Assembly: GCF_000745775.1 (NCBI RefSeq)
Contig: NZ_JQJY01000009.1
Location: forward strand, 62,001-126,000
Origin: Flavobacterium sp. ASV13
GTDB lineage: Bacteria > Bacteroidota > Bacteroidia > Flavobacteriales > Flavobacteriaceae
Length of the DNA stretch: 64,000 nucleotides
Reading direction: 5' to 3'
Position numbers and translations under genes: made by a program. Shown here piece after piece: positions 33,884-41,945 of this stretch (position 1 is the first letter of the stretch; every line of letters starts with the position of its first letter). A model generated the notes under the pieces. The model was not told where the DNA came from. It was given only the letters and a program-made list of their open reading frames with translations, and did no database searches.

Positions 33884-35017
33884 ATGAAAAAAATACAAAT
33901 GGTTGACTTAAAGAGTCAATATGAAAAAATAAAATCTACCGTTGACGCTTCAATTCAGGAAGTTTTAGACACAAATACTTATATTAACGGACCTTTGGTT
34001 CATCAGTTTCAAAAGAATCTTGAAGATTATTTAGGTGCAAAACACGTTATTCCTTGTGCAAATGGAACTGATGCTTTGCAAATAGCAATGATGGGGTTAG
34101 GTTTAAAACCTGGCGATGAAGTTATCACTGCCGATTTTACTTTTGCAGCAACTGTTGAGGTAATTGCTTTGTTGCAATTAACTCCAGTTTTAGTCGATGT
34201 TGATATGGTAAATATGAACATCGATATTGAAGCTGTAAAAAAAGCAATTACACCAAAAACAAAAGCAATTGTTCCGGTACATTTATTTGGACGCGCTGCA
34301 AATATGGATGCAATTATGGAAATTGCAGCTGAACATAATTTATATGTAATCGAAGATAATGCGCAGGCAATTGGAGCTGATTATATTTCTAAATCGGGTG
34401 AAAAAACGAAAGTTGGAGTAATTGGTCACGTTGCAGCAACTTCATTCTTTCCTTCTAAAAACTTAGGATGCTATGGAGATGGAGGTGCGATTTTTACAAA
34501 TGATGATAAATTAGCGCACATTATCCGCGGAATCGTAAATCACGGAATGTACGAGCGTTATCATCACGATGTTGTAGGAGTGAATTCTCGTTTAGATAGT
34601 ATTCAGGCTGGAGTTTTGAATGCAAAATTGCCTTTGCTTGATGAATATAACAAAGCGCGTCGTTTAGCAGCAACGAAATATAATGCAGCTTTTGCAGGAA
34701 ACAAACATATAATTACACCAGATTTTGATGCAAATGAAAATGATCACGTTTTTCACCAATATGTTTTAAGAATCATTGATGCTGACAGAAATGCTTTAAT
34801 GCAGCATTTGTTAGATAAAGGAATTCCGTGTGCAATTTATTACCCAATTCCGTTGCATTCTCAAAAAGCATATTTGGATCCTCGTTATAAAGAAGAGCAA
34901 TTTCCAGTTACGAATCAACTGGTTCAGGAAGTAATTGCTTTGCCAATGCACACAGAACTTGATGATGAACAAATTAAATTTATTACTGATTCTGTTTTAG
35001 AATTTTTAAATAAATAA
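33884..35017 (+). CDS. DegT/DnrJ/EryC1/StrS aminotransferase
   Basis: About 377 residues from the ATG at 33884 (MKKIQMVDLKSQYEKIK is the usual start; an ATG 12 nt earlier is less likely). The PLP lysine is Lys192 (SFFPSKNLGCYGDGGAI). ANGTDALQIAMMGLGLKPGDEVI and the substrate-binding C-terminal half with IPCAIYYPIPLHSQKAY are typical of sugar aminotransferases making UDP- or dTDP-amino sugars. Followed 3 nt later by an NTF2-like gene and then galE, suggesting one glycan-related unit. Confidence 0.92.
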   Translation: MKKIQMVDLKSQYEKIKSTVDASIQEVLDTNTYINGPLVHQFQKNLEDYLGAKHVIPCANGTDALQIAMMGLGLKPGDEVITADFTFAATVEVIALLQLTPVLVDVDMVNMNIDIEAVKKAITPKTKAIVPVHLFGRAANMDAIMEIAAEHNLYVIEDNAQAIGADYISKSGEKTKVGVIGHVAATSFFPSKNLGCYGDGGAIFTNDDKLAHIIRGIVNHGMYERYHHDVVGVNSRLDSIQAGVLNAKLPLLDEYNKARRLAATKYNAAFAGNKHIITPDFDANENDHVFHQYVLRIIDADRNALMQHLLDKGIPCAIYYPIPLHSQKAYLDPRYKEEQFPVTNQLVQEVIALPMHTELDDEQIKFITDSVLEFLNK

Positions 35018-35020
35018 AAA

Positions 35021-35461
35021 ATGAGAAGAAGTAGTCTTTTGATTTTAATGATTTTTCTTCAGTTTTCGGCTTTTGCTCAAAAGGTAATTTCGAAAGAAGA
35101 AAAAGCTGTTATTGATCAAGTTGAAATTTTGCGCCAGGCTATGATTGATGCTGATGGAGCAAAATTAAAAGCATTAACTTCAGAAAAGCTGAGTTATGTC
35201 CATTCAAATGGGAATTTTCAAAATCAGACAGAATTTGTCGAGGGAATTGTTAGCGGAAAATCAGATTTTGTAACTATAGATTTTCAAGACCAAACCATTA
35301 CAATTCAAAATGATGTTGCGATTGTTAGGCACATACTCGCAGCTCATACTAAAGATGGCGGCGTTGATAAAGATATTAAAATAGGAATAATGCTCGTTTG
35401 GCAAAAACAGAAAAGCAAATGGATTCTTATTGGTAGACAAGCATATAAATTAACTACATAA
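35021..35461 (+). CDS. secreted NTF2-like (DUF4440) protein
   Basis: A 146-residue protein with a signal peptide (ILMIFLQFSAFAQ) and an NTF2-like fold (about 28-140): VEILRQAMIDADGAKLKALTSEKLSYVHSNGNFQNQTEFVEGI, ending LVWQKQKSKWILIGRQAYKL. This fold binds small ligands or forms dimers; no catalytic residue is assigned. It starts 3 nt after the aminotransferase stop and 16 nt before galE. Confidence 0.85.
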   Translation: MRRSSLLILMIFLQFSAFAQKVISKEEKAVIDQVEILRQAMIDADGAKLKALTSEKLSYVHSNGNFQNQTEFVEGIVSGKSDFVTIDFQDQTITIQNDVAIVRHILAAHTKDGGVDKDIKIGIMLVWQKQKSKWILIGRQAYKLTT

Positions 35462-35477
35462 AAAACAACCAAAAAAA

Positions 35478-36494
35478 ATGAAAGTATTAGTAACAGGAGG
35501 ATTAGGATTTATTGGTTCTCACACCGTAGTCGAATTGCAAAATGAAGGCTTCGAAGTGGTGATCATTGATAATCTCTCAAACTCTTCAGAAGATGTTTTA
35601 AAAGGAATTACAGCCATTACAGGAAAAACGCCTTTATTCGAAAAAATTGATTTAAGAGAAAAAAGTGCCGTTCAGGATTTCTTTAAAAAACATAATGATG
35701 TTACTGGAGTAATTCATTTTGCAGCTTCAAAAGCAGTTGGTGAAAGTGTTGAACAACCATTGTTGTATTATGAAAACAACATCAGCAGTTTAGTGTATCT
35801 TTTACAGGAATTACAGCAAAAACCTGAGGCAAGTTTTATTTTTAGTTCGTCTTGTACAGTTTACGGTCAAGCCGAAAAAATGCCAATTACAGAAGATGCT
35901 CCTGTTCAAACAGCAATGTCACCTTACGGGAATACAAAGCAAATTGGAGAAGAAATTATTACAGATACAGCTAAAGTAACAAATATAAGCGCGATTTTAT
36001 TGCGTTATTTTAATCCGGTTGGAGCACACGAATCAGTAGAAATTGGAGAATTGCCTTTAGGAGTTCCTCAAAATTTAGTTCCGTTTATTACACAAACCGG
36101 AGTAGGATTGCGTCAGGAATTATCTGTTTTTGGAGATGATTATCCAACACCAGACGGAACTGCAGTTCGTGATTATATCCATGTGGTTGATTTAGCAAAA
36201 GCGCACGTAATTGCTTTACAGCGTTTGTTAAATAAAAAGAATTTGGCGAAAGTTGAAACCTTCAATTTAGGAACTGGAAAAGGAAGTTCTGTGCTTGAAG
36301 TAATTCATAGTTTTGAAAAAGTAAGCGAGAAAAAATTGCCATACGTTATTAAGCCACGTCGTGAAGGTGATATTACTGAGGCTTATGCAAACACAGATAA
36401 GGCAAATAATGTCTTAGGATGGAAAGCTGAATTAAGTTTAGACGAAGCTATGGCAAGCGCCTGGAAATGGGAACAAAAAGTGAGGAATAAATAA
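35478..36494 (+). CDS. galE: UDP-glucose 4-epimerase
   Basis: A 338-residue short-chain dehydrogenase/epimerase: NAD-binding GGLGFIGSHT at the start, catalytic Ser-Thr/Tyr-x-x-x-Lys (SSSCTVYGQ, PYGNTKQIGEE), and the C-terminal sugar-binding half (RDYIHVVDLAKAHV, PYVIKPRREGDITEAYANT). Length and motifs are those of GalE. It interconverts UDP-glucose and UDP-galactose for glycans or galactose use. Last gene of the DegT unit, followed by a hairpin. Confidence 0.95.
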   Translation: MKVLVTGGLGFIGSHTVVELQNEGFEVVIIDNLSNSSEDVLKGITAITGKTPLFEKIDLREKSAVQDFFKKHNDVTGVIHFAASKAVGESVEQPLLYYENNISSLVYLLQELQQKPEASFIFSSSCTVYGQAEKMPITEDAPVQTAMSPYGNTKQIGEEIITDTAKVTNISAILLRYFNPVGAHESVEIGELPLGVPQNLVPFITQTGVGLRQELSVFGDDYPTPDGTAVRDYIHVVDLAKAHVIALQRLLNKKNLAKVETFNLGTGKGSSVLEVIHSFEKVSEKKLPYVIKPRREGDITEAYANTDKANNVLGWKAELSLDEAMASAWKWEQKVRNK

Positions 36495-36526
36495 TTCTCC
36501 ACATTAAAATTATAAAATTTTAGGGT

Positions 36527-36561
36527 CCCAAATTATAGCAATATAGTTTGGGATTTTTTTT
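36527..36561 (+). terminator. terminator after galE
   Basis: TCCCAAA and TTTGGGA stem (about 36527-36554) followed by eight T. Confidence 0.75.
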
Positions 36562-36574
36562 AGATGATATTATC

Positions 36575-37480
36575 ATGAAACAAAGTTTAGATTATAAATT
36601 GATTTTTGCTCTTGCAGCCGTTGGAATTATCTGGGGTACAACGTTTTTAGGAATCAGGGTTGCGGTTGAAACGATTCCGCCTTGGTTTGTAACTTCAATT
36701 CGTCAAGGATTGGCGGGACTGATTATGATGACGATTTTGTTGTTCAAAAAAGAAATGAAATGGATTGGTTGGGGAAATTTCAAACAGCAACTTATTCCTT
36801 CGGTTTTGATGATTGTAATTGCAAATGGTTTTACAACAATTGCCGAAAAGACTTTACCAAGTGGATTGGCATCTGTAATAAGTGCCTTATCTCCGATATT
36901 GATATTTCTTGGAAGCATTTTAGTGGGCTTGCAAAAAATGAGCTTTAAAGGTTTTGTTGGAGTATTAATTGGATTTTCGGGAGTCGTTTTTATATTCAAA
37001 GACGGGCTTGGATCGTTTTTAGATGCTGATTACAGAACCGGAATGATGTTTATGGGGTTTGCAATTTTGGCTTGGGCTATTGGAACAATTTATACCAAAA
37101 CACACGCCAATAAATCGAATAATATTGTACTCAATTTGTTTTATCAATTTACATCTGCGTCTTGCATTCAGTTGGTTTTGGCTTCCATTTTTTCACCAAA
37201 TCCAGATTTTAGTTCGTGGAGTTCAAGAAGTATTTTTGCAGCTTTGTATTTGTCGATTTTCGGATCAGTAATTGCGTTTTTTAGTTATAGTTATGCTTTA
37301 AAACATGTTACAGCGGTTCAAGTTTCTATTTTGGCTTATATAAATACGATAATTGCTGTATTTCTAGGTTGGCTTCTTTTAGATGAAGTTATTACAATAG
37401 ACTTTATAATTGCGACAGCGCTTATTATTCTTGGCGTTTTTATTGTAAATTATAAGAAGAAGGAAAAAAGGACATTATAG
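36575..37480 (+). CDS. EamA/DMT-family transporter
   Basis: About 301 residues from the ATG at 36575; an in-frame TTG 27 nt earlier would overlap the upstream terminator T-run. Ten predicted membrane helices and two EamA repeats (GIIWGTTFLGIRVAVETIPPWF and AILAWAIGTIYTKTHAN...YKKK). Family members export amino acids, sugars or metabolites. Substrate unknown. Ends near a bidirectional hairpin opposite fabD. Confidence 0.9.
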   Translation: MKQSLDYKLIFALAAVGIIWGTTFLGIRVAVETIPPWFVTSIRQGLAGLIMMTILLFKKEMKWIGWGNFKQQLIPSVLMIVIANGFTTIAEKTLPSGLASVISALSPILIFLGSILVGLQKMSFKGFVGVLIGFSGVVFIFKDGLGSFLDADYRTGMMFMGFAILAWAIGTIYTKTHANKSNNIVLNLFYQFTSASCIQLVLASIFSPNPDFSSWSSRSIFAALYLSIFGSVIAFFSYSYALKHVTAVQVSILAYINTIIAVFLGWLLLDEVITIDFIIATALIILGVFIVNYKKKEKRTL

Positions 37481-37514
37481 GGATGTAAAAATTTTAAAAA
37501 TACTTTAAAAAAAA

Positions 37515-37555
37515 CAAAATCCTCGTAAACTGATAAAGTCTATGAGGATTTTTGT
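37515..37555. terminator. bidirectional terminator
   Basis: AAATCCTC (37517-37524) and GAGGATTT (37544-37551) stem with imperfect inner pairing; A and T runs on both sides serve the EamA gene and the convergent fabD. Confidence 0.7.
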
Positions 37556-37585
37556 TTATATAGTTTTTAGCTGAACACTTAAAAA

Positions 37586-38461
37586 TTAAGCATTAGCAGT
37601 AACTGCTTCTTTATCAATTTTATTAATCAAACCAGCTAAAACTTTTCCTGGACCAACTTCGGTAAACAAAGTAGCGCCGTCAGCGATCATTTGTTGTACA
37701 GATTGTGTCCATTTTACCGGAGCAGTTAATTGAATGATTAAGTTCTTTTTAATTTCGTTTGCATCAGAAACTGCATTTGCAGTAACGTTTTGGTACACTG
37801 GGCAAATTGGAGTAGAGAACGTTGTTGCTTCAATTGCAGCAGCTAATTCTTCTCTCGCTGGTTCCATCATTGGTGAGTGAAATGCTCCTCCAACAGGTAA
37901 AATTAAAGCACGTTTTGCTCCTGCAGCTTTCATAGCTTCACAAGCTTTTTCAACAGCTGAAGTTTCTCCAGAAATTACTAATTGTCCAGGGCAGTTATAG
38001 TTGGCAGCAACCACAATTCCGTCAATAGAAGCGCAAACTTCTTCCACAATATTATCCGCTAAACCTAAAACCGCAGCCATTGTAGATGGAGTAATTTCGC
38101 AGGCTTTTTGCATAGCCAAAGCACGTTGAGAAACTAATTTCAAACCATCTTCAAAAGATAAAGTTCCGTTAGCAACCAAAGCTGAAAATTCTCCTAAAGA
38201 ATGTCCTGCAACCATTTCTGGTTTAAAATCTTCGCCTAAAGTTTTAGCCAAAATAACCGAGTGTAAAAATACAGCTGGTTGTGTCACTTTAGTTTCTTTT
38301 AGTTCTTCGGCAGTACCTTCAAACATAATATCTGTAATTCTAAAGCCTAAAATTTCATTAGCTTTTTCGAATAATTCTTTGGCTAAAGCCGAACTTTCAT
38401 ATAGGTCTTTACCCATTCCTGTGAACTGTGCGCCCTGACCTGGAAATACGTATGCTTTCAT
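37586..38461 (-). CDS. fabD: malonyl-CoA:ACP transacylase
   Basis: About 291 residues from the ATG at 38461 (MKAYVFPGQGAQFTGMG, the standard start; an in-frame ATG 48 nt upstream would add a Lys-rich, non-conserved leader). Nucleophile Ser88 in GHSLGE, oxyanion GQGAQ, and catalytic His in GGAFHSPMM. It loads malonate on acyl carrier protein in fatty acid synthesis. A minus-strand TATTTTTG box lies at 38525-38518. Confidence 0.95.
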   Translation of the reverse strand: MKAYVFPGQGAQFTGMGKDLYESSALAKELFEKANEILGFRITDIMFEGTAEELKETKVTQPAVFLHSVILAKTLGEDFKPEMVAGHSLGEFSALVANGTLSFEDGLKLVSQRALAMQKACEITPSTMAAVLGLADNIVEEVCASIDGIVVAANYNCPGQLVISGETSAVEKACEAMKAAGAKRALILPVGGAFHSPMMEPAREELAAAIEATTFSTPICPVYQNVTANAVSDANEIKKNLIIQLTAPVKWTQSVQQMIADGATLFTEVGPGKVLAGLINKIDKEAVTANA

Positions 38462-38533
38462 TTGTCTAATTTGTTTTTTTATTTTTTTGGAATTGAAAAT
38501 TAGTTTCAATTGAAAGGCAAAAATAACACTTTT

Positions 38534-38896
38534 TTATTTCGTATAATCCTTAAACATGTAAATCCATGCTAACCTTGAAAATCTCAGATTGAAAGAAGTT
38601 AGTAAAGTAATCACAACAGCAATAATCGGAATGATTCTTAAATCGAAATTTTTCTCGAAGAAAAACTGTGCAATACAATACGTTGCAATTCCCTGAGCGA
38701 CTGTTAATCCGTAGTTTACGTACATTGCCCCAAAGAAATAACCAGGTTCTTTTTGGAACTTGTAATTACAATGACTGCAGTATTCATTCATTTTTGGAAG
38801 ACCGAAAGTCAAAAAAATACTTTTGTCTGTAAATACTTTTCCTTTGTGACAAATCGGACATTCGTTGCTTAAAATATGAGTTAATGCATTTGACAT
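38534..38896 (-). CDS. DUF983 zinc-ribbon membrane protein
   Basis: A 120-residue protein: zinc ribbon with Cys13, Cys16, Cys40, Cys43 (CPICHKGK and YCSHCNYKF), then EPGYFFGAMYVNYGLTVAQGIATYCI and a second membrane helix (about 86-103). This matches the DUF983 family. Function unknown. It lies upstream of fabD on the same strand with a 72-nt gap. Confidence 0.85.
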   Translation of the reverse strand: MSNALTHILSNECPICHKGKVFTDKSIFLTFGLPKMNEYCSHCNYKFQKEPGYFFGAMYVNYGLTVAQGIATYCIAQFFFEKNFDLRIIPIIAVVITLLTSFNLRFSRLAWIYMFKDYTK

Positions 38897-38919
38897 GACT
38901 TTGTTGTTTTTTATTTATA

Positions 38920-38927
38920 CAAAGGTA
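38920..38927 (-). promoter_or_regulatory. -7 box for the DUF983 gene
   Basis: Minus-strand TACCTTTG matches TAnnTTTG, 24 nt before the ATG at 38896. Confidence 0.35.
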
Positions 38928-38991
38928 ATTCGGAGTTGGATAAAAGTCTTTTTAGTATCTTCGCTACTTATAGCACAATAAAGACATTTTT

Positions 38992-39855
38992 ATGCAAAAA
39001 TATCCCGTTTATAGTGTTCAGAATTTTAGCTGTAATGATATTCATCGCGATTTTTATGTGAATACTTTTAAAGAACATTTAAAAAGTCACAGTTTTGTCG
39101 AAGAACCGCATCGTCATGATTCGTATCTAATGGTGTTTTTTACGAAAGGTTCAGGAAAACATGAAGTAGATTTTGATCAATTCGATATAAAAAGAGGAAG
39201 TTTATTTGTGCTTCAACCTGGACAAATGCATCATTGGAGTTTATCTGAAGATATCGAAGGTTTTGTAATTATCTTTTCGCAGGAATTGTATAATTTATAT
39301 TTCGGACAGAAAAAGATCAACGGTTATAATTTTTATCACTCGATTCACAACCGACCGGAAATGGTTTTTGAAGAAAAAGAAATCCCAAAAATTCTTCCTT
39401 ATTTTGATTTGCTGATTCAGGAAAACAATCAGAATAATAAATTGCAATTGGATAAAATGTTGAATTTATTAGATTGTATTCACATTGAAATTTCCAGAAA
39501 ATACAGTGAAACCTATTCGCATCAAACGCATTCGTATAATATTAAAATAAACAAGTTTGAATCGCTTTTAGAGGAACATTTCAGAACCGAAAAACTGCCC
39601 TCATTCTATGCAGAAAAACTAAATATCACGCTAAAACATTTAAATAGAATCTGCAATGAAATCCTCCAAAAAACCGCCACAGAAGTTATCACAGATCGTG
39701 TAATCCTGGAAATAAAAAGAATGTTGATCGACAAACAATTAGCTGTAAATGAAGTAGCTTTCAAAGTAGGTTACGAAGATTATTCCTATTTCTCCAGATT
39801 CTTCAAAAAACAAACAGGATTGTCGCCAACAGAATTTAGAAATACAGTGCGATAA
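38992..39855 (+). CDS. AraC-family transcriptional regulator (cupin + HTH)
   Basis: A 287-residue regulator: cupin-type sensing domain (about 25-120; EEPHRHDSYLMVFF, GSGKHEVDFDQFDIKRGSLFVLQPGQMHHW) and an AraC double HTH (about 190-287; FYAEKLNITLKHLNRICNEIL, VNEVAFKVGYEDYSYFSRFFKKQTGLSPTEFRN). Ligand unknown. It is convergent with YceI; it is one candidate regulator for the YceI/pirin operator, but proximity is the only reason. Confidence 0.92.
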   Translation: MQKYPVYSVQNFSCNDIHRDFYVNTFKEHLKSHSFVEEPHRHDSYLMVFFTKGSGKHEVDFDQFDIKRGSLFVLQPGQMHHWSLSEDIEGFVIIFSQELYNLYFGQKKINGYNFYHSIHNRPEMVFEEKEIPKILPYFDLLIQENNQNNKLQLDKMLNLLDCIHIEISRKYSETYSHQTHSYNIKINKFESLLEEHFRTEKLPSFYAEKLNITLKHLNRICNEILQKTATEVITDRVILEIKRMLIDKQLAVNEVAFKVGYEDYSYFSRFFKKQTGLSPTEFRNTVR

Positions 39856-39863
39856 GTTTTTTC

Positions 39864-39920
39864 GCCACAGATTTAAAGGATTATTTGGATTAAATCTGTG
39901 AAATCCTTTTAATCTGTGGC
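39864..39920. repeat. 19-bp inverted repeat (GCCACAGATT type)
   Basis: GCCACAGATTTAAAGGATT (39864-39882) is matched by AATCCTTTTAATCTGTGGC (39902-39920) with one mismatch, spaced by 19 nt. Followed by a fragment TTCGCTATCGCTCGGGTCG (39957-39975) resembling REP-like ends. Probably a transcription-ending flavobacterial intergenic repeat. Confidence 0.6.
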
Positions 39921-39983
39921 AAAAGAAAAAAAATAATTCGTGAATTGCTTCGCCTGTTCGCTATCGCTCGGGTCGTGGCTAAC

Positions 39984-40022
39984 AAAAAAAGCCTGCACTT
40001 CCTTAAAAAGTGCAGGCTTTTT
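39984..40022. terminator. bidirectional terminator between AraC and YceI
   Basis: AAAGCCTGCACTT and AAGTGCAGGCTTT form a long GC-rich stem with A and T runs on both sides. Confidence 0.85.
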
Positions 40023-40053
40023 AACCAACCAAATTAAAACCTATTATAAAGTA

Positions 40054-40587
40054 TTAAGCTTGTTTTACAAATTGTAATTCAATGTTTAATTTTACTTCTT
40101 CTCCAACTAAAACACCTCCAGTTTCAAGAGCTGAGTTCCAGTTTAACCCCCAATCTTTACGATTGATTTTTCCTTCGATGCTTAAACCAATTTTTGTATT
40201 TCCCCAAGGATCAGTTAAGATTCCGCTATATTCTACTGGGAATTTTACTTCTTTTGAAACACCTTTGATAGTCAAATCTCCAGTTAATTCATAATCTCCA
40301 GCATCAATTTTTTTGAAAGATGAAGCTTTGAAAGTCAATTTTGGATTATTTTCAACGTCAAAGAAATCAGCACTTCTTAAATGTCCGTCTCTATCTGCGT
40401 TTGCAGTGTCGATTGAAGCAATATCACCAGAAAACTGGATATCTGCATTTTCGAAGTCATCTCCTTCTGTAGTAATTGTAGCATCATAAGTTCCAAATTT
40501 TCCTGAAACATTTGTAAACATCATGTGTTTAACTTTGAAACCAATTTCTGAATGTGTTGGGTCAATTGACCATTTTGTAGTTGCCAT
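40054..40587 (-). CDS. YceI family protein
   Basis: A 177-residue lipocalin-like YceI protein without a signal peptide: WSIDPTHSEIGFKVKHMMFTNVSGKFG, FSGDIASIDTANADRDGHLRSADFFDVENNPKLTF, DLTIKGVSKEV, WGLNWNSALETGGVLVGEEVKL. YceI proteins bind polyprenyl-type lipids and often respond to acid or oxidative stress. Regulated, by sequence, with pirin: both carry the same inverted repeat upstream of the promoter. Confidence 0.92.
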   Translation of the reverse strand: MATTKWSIDPTHSEIGFKVKHMMFTNVSGKFGTYDATITTEGDDFENADIQFSGDIASIDTANADRDGHLRSADFFDVENNPKLTFKASSFKKIDAGDYELTGDLTIKGVSKEVKFPVEYSGILTDPWGNTKIGLSIEGKINRKDWGLNWNSALETGGVLVGEEVKLNIELQFVKQA

Positions 40588-40634
40588 AATTTTATTTTTT
40601 AAATAATTAATTTATTTGTTTCATTTTGATAGGA

Positions 40635-40642
40635 CAAAGTTA
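40635..40642 (-). promoter_or_regulatory. -7 box of the yceI promoter
   Basis: Minus-strand TAACTTTG fits TAnnTTTG. No TTG lies 17-23 nt upstream; instead a palindrome ends 22 nt away. This suggests an activator-dependent or repressor-overlapped promoter. Confidence 0.55.
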
Positions 40643-40664
40643 CGGTGGTGGTAAGCGTAACGCA

Positions 40665-40680
40665 CTTAACCTAGATTAAG
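40665..40680. promoter_or_regulatory. operator-like inverted repeat upstream of yceI
   Basis: CTTAACCTAGATTAAG is a near-perfect palindrome (one symmetric pair of G-T positions). It is the exact reverse complement of the repeat at 41930-41945 upstream of pirin, with extra shared GCA and AAA flanks, and the same 22-nt distance to the -7 box. Confidence 0.75.
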
Positions 40681-40684
40681 AAAT

Positions 40685-40721
40685 AAAAAAGACCTAACAG
40701 GTTTTTAAAACCTCTTAGGTC
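40685..40721 (-). terminator. terminator after the Fe-S gene
   Basis: GACCTAACAGGTTTT and AAAACCTCTTAGGTC fold into a long stem (40691-40721); on the minus strand a T-run follows. Confidence 0.8.
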
Positions 40722-40741
40722 TCTCTTGAGAATATAAAAAT

Positions 40742-40981
40742 TTATTTAATATTGTTTTCACTATTTAAATAAAAACTCAACGCTCCCGAAGGACATTTAT
40801 GAATTGTCTCTATAATTTTATCTGTAGTCGAAGCTTCCGGTAAAATCCATGGTTTTTCTTTTGGATGAAAAACATCCGGATTATTTTTTACACAATTGGC
40901 CGAATGTATGCATTTTCCGGATTGCCAAACAATCGTTACTTCGCCGTTTGTGTATTCTTTAGTTAGGTTATTTGGATTCAT
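40742..40981 (-). CDS. small divergent Fe-S (Fer4_19-like) protein
   Basis: About 79 residues from the ATG at 40981 (an in-frame ATG 51 nt upstream lies in non-conserved leader). The motif KCIHSANCVKNNPDVF...PWILPEAS...CPSGALSF matches the 'divergent 4Fe-4S mono-cluster' family (Pfam 06902), with three cysteines visible. Probably an electron-transfer or cluster-sensing protein. It sits between pirin and YceI on the same strand, 174 nt after pirin, so it may be the third member of the set although no operator is seen at its own start. Confidence 0.85.
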   Translation of the reverse strand: MNPNNLTKEYTNGEVTIVWQSGKCIHSANCVKNNPDVFHPKEKPWILPEASTTDKIIETIHKCPSGALSFYLNSENNIK

Positions 40982-41077
40982 GATTGAAAATTTTAAATAG
41001 TTAGTTTTAAGTAAATTAAGACCAATTTTCATCTAATAAAATTACGGTTTCTTTTTTAGTTTTGATGAAATTAGAGC

Positions 41078-41125
41078 AAAAAAAGAAACGATAATAAGCT
41101 GAAAACCAACTTAAATATCGTTTCT
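41078..41125 (-). terminator. terminator after pirin
   Basis: AGAAACGAT (41084-41092) and ATCGTTTCT (41117-41125) stem; on the minus strand followed by a T-run. Confidence 0.65.
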
Positions 41126-41154
41126 GAAAAAAAATATTAATTGTAATCTTTGAA

Positions 41155-41871
41155 TTAGTAATTCATTGGAATATCCATCAATAAAAATTCAGCATCTGTA
41201 TTGGCTTTAATAGTTAAAGCATCAACTCCTGAAATTCCAACCGCATCACGAGAGTTTAATTCCTGACCGTTGATCGTAACATTTCCTTTTAAAACGAAAG
41301 CGTAAACCCCGTTTCCTTCTTTTTTGATTTTGTATTCTGTAGCGATTCCGGCATCAAAATTCCCCATATTGAACCAGGCATCTTGGTGAATCCAAACGCC
41401 TTGATCATCTGCATTTGGAGATAAAATTTGAGCCAATTTATTATGTCTGTCAGCAACATCTAAAGTAATTTGTTGGTAACGTGGCGTAACGTTTCTTTTG
41501 TTTGGAAACAACCAGATTTGTAACAATTTAGTCTGTTGATCTGCATTTGGATTAAACTCACTGTGCTGAACTCCAGTTCCGGCGCTCATCACCTGAATAT
41601 CACCATTTTTGATGATTTCAGTATTTCCCATGCTGTCTTTATGAGCCAAATCACCTTCAAGAGGAATCGTAATAATTTCCATGTTATCGTGAGGATGCGT
41701 TCCAAAACCCATTCCACCAGCAATTGTATCATCATTCAAAACACGAAGCGCTCCAAATTGAATTCTATCCGGATTGTACCAGCTCGCAAAGCTAAAGCTA
41801 TGATAAGCGTTTAGCCAACCGTGATTTGCGTTTCCTCTTGTTTCTGCTTTGTGCAATACTATATTTTCCAT
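41155..41871 (-). CDS. pirin family protein (bicupin)
   Basis: A 238-residue pirin: N-terminal cupin with the metal-site block GFGTHPHDNMEIITIPLEGDLAHKDSMGN and a pirin signature STGVQHSEFN (as SAGTGVQHSEFNPN), then a second, degenerate cupin (about 150-238). Related E. coli YhhW is a quercetinase; many members respond to redox or salt stress. It shares an operator with yceI. The leader is only about 22 nt from the predicted start. Confidence 0.93.
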   Translation of the reverse strand: MENIVLHKAETRGNANHGWLNAYHSFSFASWYNPDRIQFGALRVLNDDTIAGGMGFGTHPHDNMEIITIPLEGDLAHKDSMGNTEIIKNGDIQVMSAGTGVQHSEFNPNADQQTKLLQIWLFPNKRNVTPRYQQITLDVADRHNKLAQILSPNADDQGVWIHQDAWFNMGNFDAGIATEYKIKKEGNGVYAFVLKGNVTINGQELNSRDAVGISGVDALTIKANTDAEFLLMDIPMNY

Positions 41872-41899
41872 GATTTTGTCCTTTTGTTAATTTATGGTA

Positions 41900-41907
41900 C
41901 AAAGATA
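41900..41907 (-). promoter_or_regulatory. -7 box of the pirin promoter
   Basis: Minus-strand TATCTTTG matches TAnnTTTG, 29 nt before the ATG at 41871; no TTG at -33 spacing. Confidence 0.55.
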
Positions 41908-41929
41908 CGGTCGATGTGAAGGAAAAGCA

Positions 41930-41945
41930 CTTAATCTAGGTTAAG
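41930..41945. promoter_or_regulatory. operator-like inverted repeat upstream of pirin
   Basis: CTTAATCTAGGTTAAG, flanked by GCA and AAA as in the yceI copy, is spaced exactly 22 nt from the -7 box. See the copy at 40665. Confidence 0.75.

Noticed and set aside
36703..36999. Minus-strand open frame inside the EamA transporter gene
   Set aside because: Shadow of the transporter helices in the reverse strand.
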